A DNA stretch of 10,231 bases from NCBI GenBank assembly GCA_029258405.1, contig JARHYY010000038.1:1-10231 (forward strand), read 5' to 3'. This DNA is from Helicobacteraceae bacterium. GTDB lineage: Bacteria; Campylobacterota; Campylobacteria; Campylobacterales; Helicobacteraceae. A program made the position numbers and the translations under genes. The notes under the pieces were generated by a model. The model did not search any database. It was not told the DNA's origin and was given only the letters and a program-made list of their open reading frames with translations. Below are positions 6,931-10,231 of the stretch, piece by piece; the stretch's first letter is position 1; each line of letters begins with the position of its first letter.

Positions 6931-7188
6931 ATTAATACTAAATCTAAAAATTCAAATAAACTGAATGCTCCATATCAATAAGTTATGCTATGAGTTTATC
7001 ATATAAAATGTGGGTGCAATGAGCTCAAGAGTATTAAAGCACTAAAAATAAGCAAGTGATACAAATAAATATTTAAGTGCGATAGATAAAAACACTTAAA
7101 ATACCTATAAAATTAATAAATGCAAGAGCCAAAAGTCATAGAGAGCAATAACATGTAATAATATACTAAGATAGTTTTATCCTTAATA

Positions 7189-7653
7189 TTAATGCGACAA
7201 TTGAATAATAACCTTATTGTCCTTAATTTCTAGTACTTTAACTTTATCTCCTTCTTTTAGTGCTGATGTTATAGAATCTGCTAATTTTATATCAGTATCA
7301 TGAGTTTTAGAATCGTGCAATTTATACGCCCATAATGCACCCTTAAAATATACCATACCATCTTGTATTTCGCCTATTCCGCTTGCATTTTGCAAAAAGT
7401 CATTATAATGCTGTGAGTTTTCAAACCATAATTTTATAGGTTTTTTTAATAGTATAAGAGAGAGCAATGAACATATACAAACACTAAGAGATTGCCCTAC
7501 ATAGATATTCCCAAATGTGCTAAAACCTATAAAATATTCAATCCCTGCTGTAATGAGTAAGCCTATACCAATAAACAAGAGAAAAAAAGAGAGAAAAAAT
7601 ATTTCAGCTATTATTAATGCAATACTACAACATAAAAGTGTAATTACAGACAT
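7189..7653 (-). CDS. NfeD-family membrane protein
   Basis: The 154-residue protein is a short NfeD: hydrophobic segments at about 4-38 (probably two passes separated by the short turn around residue 20-24) and 48-69, then a soluble C-terminal domain (about 88-152) of OB-fold type with GIGEIQDGMVYFKGALWAYK and LKEGDKVKVLEIKDNKVIIQ. NfeD proteins are partners of SPFH (stomatin-type) proteins, and the matching gene lies just upstream on the same strand, 29 bases away, so they are very likely co-transcribed. The pair helps organise membrane microdomains and protein quality control. AAAGGG (7660-7665) lies 6 bases before the ATG. There is no ClpP-like protease domain, which longer NfeD proteins carry. 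It looks intact although its SPFH partner is interrupted. Confidence 0.85.
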   Translation of the reverse strand: MSVITLLCCSIALIIAEIFFLSFFLLFIGIGLLITAGIEYFIGFSTFGNIYVGQSLSVCICSLLSLILLKKPIKLWFENSQHYNDFLQNASGIGEIQDGMVYFKGALWAYKLHDSKTHDTDIKLADSITSALKEGDKVKVLEIKDNKVIIQLSH

Positions 7654-7682
7654 TTATTACCCTTTGCTTTTTGGTTTTATAG

Positions 7683-8582
7683 CTACTTTTCATTTTTTCT
7701 TAAAAAATCTTTAATAACGCTCAATCCGCCTATAAATTCACTTGTTTCATAGGGGATAATTATTTTATCTTTACTTGGATTTTTTGCCATTTCGTTAAAG
7801 GCTACAATACGCTCTTTTATTAAGAGAAATTCTGCAGCTTGTGCATTTTTTGCCATTTGAGTGGCAATGAGCTCTATGGCATCGCTTTGTCCTTATGCTA
7901 ATGCTATTTGTTCGTATTTCTTTGCATCAGCCATACGCTCAATAGCTTCAGCTTGCAATACTTTTTCTTGCTTTAGGGCTTCTGCGTTGCGTATCAATGC
8001 TTCTTTTTCTGCTTGTGCTTTAAGCTCAATAGCCCTTTTTTCGCGTTCTGCTTTCATTTGCATATTCATTGCTTCTTCAATATCTTTTGGCACAGATATT
8101 TCGCTAATTTCAACACGCATGATTTTAACGCCCCAATTGTCTGCAGCATCGCCTAAGGCTACTTGCAAGGCAGCATTCAATCTATCTCTTGATGAAAGCG
8201 AATCATCAAGATTGATACGTCCTATCTCTCCTCTAAGTGTTGTGATAGCAAGGTTTGCAATGGCTTGTTTATAGTCATTGACACTATATACTGCTAATTT
8301 AGCATCAAAAACTTTTAAGAATACAATGCCATCTATATTGATATTGACATTATCTTTTGTGATTACTTGTTGTCGTCCTATATCTATCATTTGTTCTCTT
8401 ACACTCACTATCTCGCTCACCCCATCAATAATTGGGATAATAAAATGAAAGCCTCCATCAAGCACTCTATGGAATTTCCCTAAGCGTTCAACAATGGCAA
8501 TATCTGTTTGTGAAATAATTTTGACTCCGAAAAATAACACTACTACACATAGTGTGCATATAGCTATAGCAAATATTAACAT
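7683..8582 (-). pseudogene. SPFH/stomatin-type (QmcA-like) protein gene, interrupted by an in-frame stop
   Basis: The frame has 299 codons from ATG 8582 to TAG 7685-7683, but codon 230 is TAA (7895-7893). The first 229 residues hold a membrane anchor (about 2-22), the SPFH/Band 7 domain (TDIAIVERLGKFHRVLDGG, EQMIDIGRQQVITKDNV, TTLRGEIGRINLDD, then GVKIMRVEISEISVP) and an Ala/Glu/Lys coiled coil (about 175-229). The 69 codons after the stop keep frame and family sequence: GQSDAIELIATQMAKNAQAA, AEFLLIKERIVAFNEMAKNP and DKIIIPYETSEFIGGLSVI, the usual C-terminal end. One substitution (for example CAA or GAA to TAA) would explain it, so the event is recent, or the base is a sequencing error. A 229-residue product could still anchor and partly oligomerise. 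AAAAGAG (8588-8594) precedes the ATG by 5 bases. NfeD is downstream. Confidence 0.85.
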
Positions 8583-8607
8583 AATAACTCTTTTATGGAT
8601 AATTTTA

Positions 8608-8613
8608 ATTATA
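8608..8613 (-). promoter_or_regulatory. Probable -10 box of the SPFH-NfeD operon
   Basis: On the minus strand a perfect TATAAT in the context TTGATATAAT lies 25 bases before the SPFH ATG, giving a leader of roughly 18-20 bases with the Shine-Dalgarno in it. No strong -35 is seen. Position and sequence both fit a vegetative promoter. Confidence 0.5.
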
Positions 8614-8640
8614 TCAATAATTTCTAATATTTAACTAAAA

Positions 8641-8702
8641 TAGTGTAATTTGCTTTTTTATCTTTATAAAAATAAATGAGAACATGGCAATATTTTACAC
8701 TA
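8641..8702. repeat. Inverted repeat TAGTGTAA ... TTACACTA
   Basis: Perfect 8-bp arms at 8641-8648 and 8695-8702 are 46 bases apart, between the permease stop codon (8708) and the SPFH promoter. The left arm sits just upstream of where the SPFH -35 would be. TTAGTGTAA also appears at 2582-2590 before gatB. It could be paired operator half-sites, or the ends of a loosely folded terminator. Chance is not excluded. Confidence 0.3.
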
Positions 8703-8707
8703 CAAAG

Positions 8708-9475
8708 CTAAGATGAGAAAAACTCCCTAATGAGCAATTGCACCGACATAGCAAAACATAAACAAATCACTGCAGGGCGAATAATTTTTGCTCCATGTTT
8801 AATGGCAAGCTTTGCTCCCAAACTCGCACCTATCATCTGTCCAATACACATAACAATACCTAGAATCCACAGCACATGCCCACCAACAACAAAAAGCAAG
8901 GCTGAAGCAAGGTTGATACTAAATACAATCCAACGCGAATGTGCTAATGCTTTGCTTAGCCCATATCCTGCAATGCCAACGAATATTGCTAAGATAAAAG
9001 AGCCAATCCCCACACCAATGAGCCCACCATAAATGCTTGCGATAGCACAAGAAATATAGAATAGAACAAAGTTAGGAGATTTTGCTTGATCTTCATCGCT
9101 AATTTTTGATGAGCACAAAAAATATATGCCTAGGCCAATCATCACAAAAGGCAAGGCTTTTGCCAAAAACTCAAGCGGTACAAACTGTACGCCCAACGCC
9201 CCAACACTAGAGCAAACGACTGCTACGAATATGCAAGTGCGACTTTGTGCTAAGTTTATCAAGCCCTTTTGATAATAATGTGCCGCACCTGTAAATGAGC
9301 CAAAACATGCTTGGAGCTTATTTGTGGCTAAGGCTTGTAATGGGTTAATGCCACTAAGCAATAATAAGGGCATTGTTATCATTCCTGCTCCGCCAGAGAG
9401 TGAGCCAACAAGCCCGCCAAAAATTGATGCAACAAACAATATAAGATACCAAAATAGAGCTATATCCCCAACCAT
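8708..9475 (-). CDS. TauE/SafE-family (TSUP) membrane permease
   Basis: The product is a polytopic inner-membrane protein of 255 residues from the sulfite exporter TauE/SafE family, members of which move sulfur-containing anions or small organic acids; substrate cannot be told from sequence. The two-fold family repeat is visible: GGLVGSLSGGAGMITMPLLL near the N-terminus with ATNKLQACFGSFTGA, and in the second half YGGLIGVGIGSFILAIFVGI and SINLASALLF. Seven to eight hydrophobic spans are expected. The start is set at 9475, not the in-frame ATG at 9523, because AAGGAGA (9484-9490) lies 8 bases before it; those bases would encode Lys-Glu in the longer form, and the extra 16 residues are hydrophilic and unlike the family. 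A -10 box at 9527-9532 fits this start. Confidence 0.92.
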   Translation of the reverse strand: MVGDIALFWYLILFVASIFGGLVGSLSGGAGMITMPLLLLSGINPLQALATNKLQACFGSFTGAAHYYQKGLINLAQSRTCIFVAVVCSSVGALGVQFVPLEFLAKALPFVMIGLGIYFLCSSKISDEDQAKSPNFVLFYISCAIASIYGGLIGVGIGSFILAIFVGIAGYGLSKALAHSRWIVFSINLASALLFVVGGHVLWILGIVMCIGQMIGASLGAKLAIKHGAKIIRPAVICLCFAMSVQLLIREFFSS

Positions 9476-9526
9476 AAATAATATCTCCTTGCTATTATGA
9501 GATTCTTGCTCATTTATCAGCAATTT

Positions 9527-9537
9527 ATTATAGCAAT
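9527..9537 (-). promoter_or_regulatory. Extended -10 promoter of the TSUP permease gene
   Basis: Read on the minus strand this is ATTGCTATAAT, identical over 11 bases to the gatB promoter. Transcription would begin near 9520, just inside the longer alternative reading frame (ATG 9523), so the longer form could not be made from this promoter. That supports ATG 9475 as the start. Confidence 0.55.
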
Positions 9538-9615
9538 GATATTTTACAATAACACTTTATATTGATACATTTATGGATTTACTTCTTTTTTAATAATATC
9601 TCTATACCGCTCAAA

Positions 9616-10178
9616 ATGGAGCTCAAGCTTTTATATAGCCCTTTGCCTGCGTTGGTTATTTGCTTGTTATTGTGCTTTGCTTGTGGCAAATAGAGAAAAT
9701 ACGAACAATAGCATGGAGAATATTTGCTAAGCGTAAATATTCCCAAAAAGTTCTATAAATTTCTTTTGTTCCTTATTCGTCTTTAGTAAATATAACTCCA
9801 CACAAAAAGGATATAAAAAATGTTATAATTGCAGACAGAAGTTTAATATACCTTAAATCTATAGCCTTTGCTTTCTATGAAGGTATAGAAGATTATAGCG
9901 GGATAGAAACATGGGATATAAGCAAGATTAAAGATTTTGCTTTATGTTTTGCAAATTGTGATAACTTAAATGTAGATATTAGCAAATGGAATGTAGGCAA
10001 GGGCAAAATTTTTTATTACATGTTCAGTGATTGTAAAAATTTTAATTGCGATATAAGCTCATGGGATATGAAAAAAGCTAAGGAGATGGATTACATGCAA
10101 TGTGCAACTTGTTCCCCTACAAATATTTACAAGCATAAAACAGTGAGTTTAAGTAAAATATACTATATCTCACTATAA
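9616..10178 (+). pseudogene. Decayed DUF285 (BspA-like repeat) lipoprotein gene
   Basis: The open part (9759-10175, stop TAA 10176-10178) has no start codon near its beginning. It shows about three 25-residue DUF285 repeats: YSGIETWDISKIKDFALCF, then LNVDISKWNVGKGKIFYYMF, then FNCDISSWDMKKAKEMDYM; the family pattern is FN.dIs.WdvS.v..M..MF. It is unusually Cys-rich. Upstream, ATG 9616 encodes a signal-peptide-like MELKLLYSPLPALVICLLLC followed by FACGK and TAG (9691-9693). Shifting one frame gives hydrophilic ANRENTNNSMENI (from 9686), and shifting again (from 9726) gives AKRKYSQKVL before TAA 9756-9758, then the DUF285 frame. So a former surface lipoprotein seems broken by two frame changes and stops. 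The lipobox (CFAC) is not canonical and no good Shine-Dalgarno is seen. The DUF285 part is well supported; the joined upstream part is inference. Confidence 0.65.
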
Positions 10179-10231
10179 ATTCTACAAATTCAAATGAGGG
10201 AGTGAGTCCCAAAGGAATTTACTTAACTCGC

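Larger units (their letters stand above)
6869..7188. other. Gene-poor region between convergent genes
   Basis: The PIN-PhoH gene and the NfeD gene both end at this 320-base stretch. Its left third contains a C7 tract and a strong inverted repeat, listed separately. From 6931 to 7188 I find no frame, RNA gene or repeat that I can support. The minus strand reads as short hydrophobic pieces with many stops, as expected from T-rich DNA. Confidence 0.5.

Noticed and set aside
6931..7188. Possible small hydrophobic membrane gene on the minus strand (pieces such as LALAFINFIGILSVFIY)
   Set aside because: Every frame is cut by stops within about 20 codons, no start with a ribosome binding site is present, and T-rich DNA gives hydrophobic translations by chance.
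7861..8274. 137-codon plus-strand frame opposite the SPFH gene
   Set aside because: It lies antisense to a strongly supported SPFH frame, and its Ala/Ser/Ile-rich translation is the complement of the coiled-coil codons.
9476..9523. N-terminal 16-residue extension of the TSUP permease
   Set aside because: It would place the AAGGAGA ribosome binding site inside the coding region, and the likely transcript begins near 9520, inside the first codons.
10182..10231. Possible C-terminal end of a minus-strand gene reading ELSKFLWDSLPHLNL before TAG
   Set aside because: Only 16 codons are visible before the window edge, too little to tell a gene end from chance.

Overview
The window looks like chromosome from a low-GC member of the Campylobacterota, most likely an enterohepatic-type Helicobacter. 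The evidence is the AT-rich sequence, the Helicobacter/Campylobacter-like PdxJ, GatB and GpsA proteins, the gatB-gpsA pairing (which I recall from Campylobacter jejuni), TGCTATAAT-type extended -10 promoters without clear -35 boxes, and a decayed DUF285 (BspA-like repeat) lipoprotein gene. Genus is an inference; species cannot be read from the sequence. No tRNA, rRNA, CRISPR array, transposase or phage gene is visible.

Layout. Bases 1-464 hold no supportable gene. A plus-strand pair follows: an HDOD-domain protein (465-1322) and the ribosome-silencing factor gene rsfS (1319-1651), overlapping by ATGA. rsfS abuts the convergent pdxJ (2437-1652) with no base between the two stop codons. Between pdxJ and the divergent gatB (2656-4086) lies a regulatory region with two perfect inverted repeats; one folds the pdxJ Shine-Dalgarno sequence into a 10-bp hairpin. 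gpsA (4094-4993) follows gatB by 7 bases. The next 486 bases carry a small unidentified relic reading frame and the probable promoter of a two-domain PIN-PhoH ATPase gene (5480-6868). A gene-poor stretch of 320 bases has a C7 tract and a strong hairpin.

The right part is on the minus strand. A TauE/SafE-type membrane permease (9475-8708) is followed by an SPFH (stomatin-type) gene (8582-7683) and an NfeD-type membrane protein (7653-7189). SPFH and NfeD form the classic membrane-microdomain pair, but the SPFH gene has an in-frame TAA at codon 230 of 299, with the rest of the frame fully intact. At the far right (9616-10178) is the relic of a Cys-rich DUF285 surface lipoprotein, broken by frame changes and stops.

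Most genes are housekeeping: translation (GatB, RsfS), vitamin B6 synthesis (PdxJ), phospholipid precursor supply (GpsA) and RNA or stress handling (PIN-PhoH). I see no new defence or mobile system. The items most worth a second look are the nonsense-interrupted SPFH gene, the hairpin that buries the pdxJ ribosome binding site, and the two relic genes.
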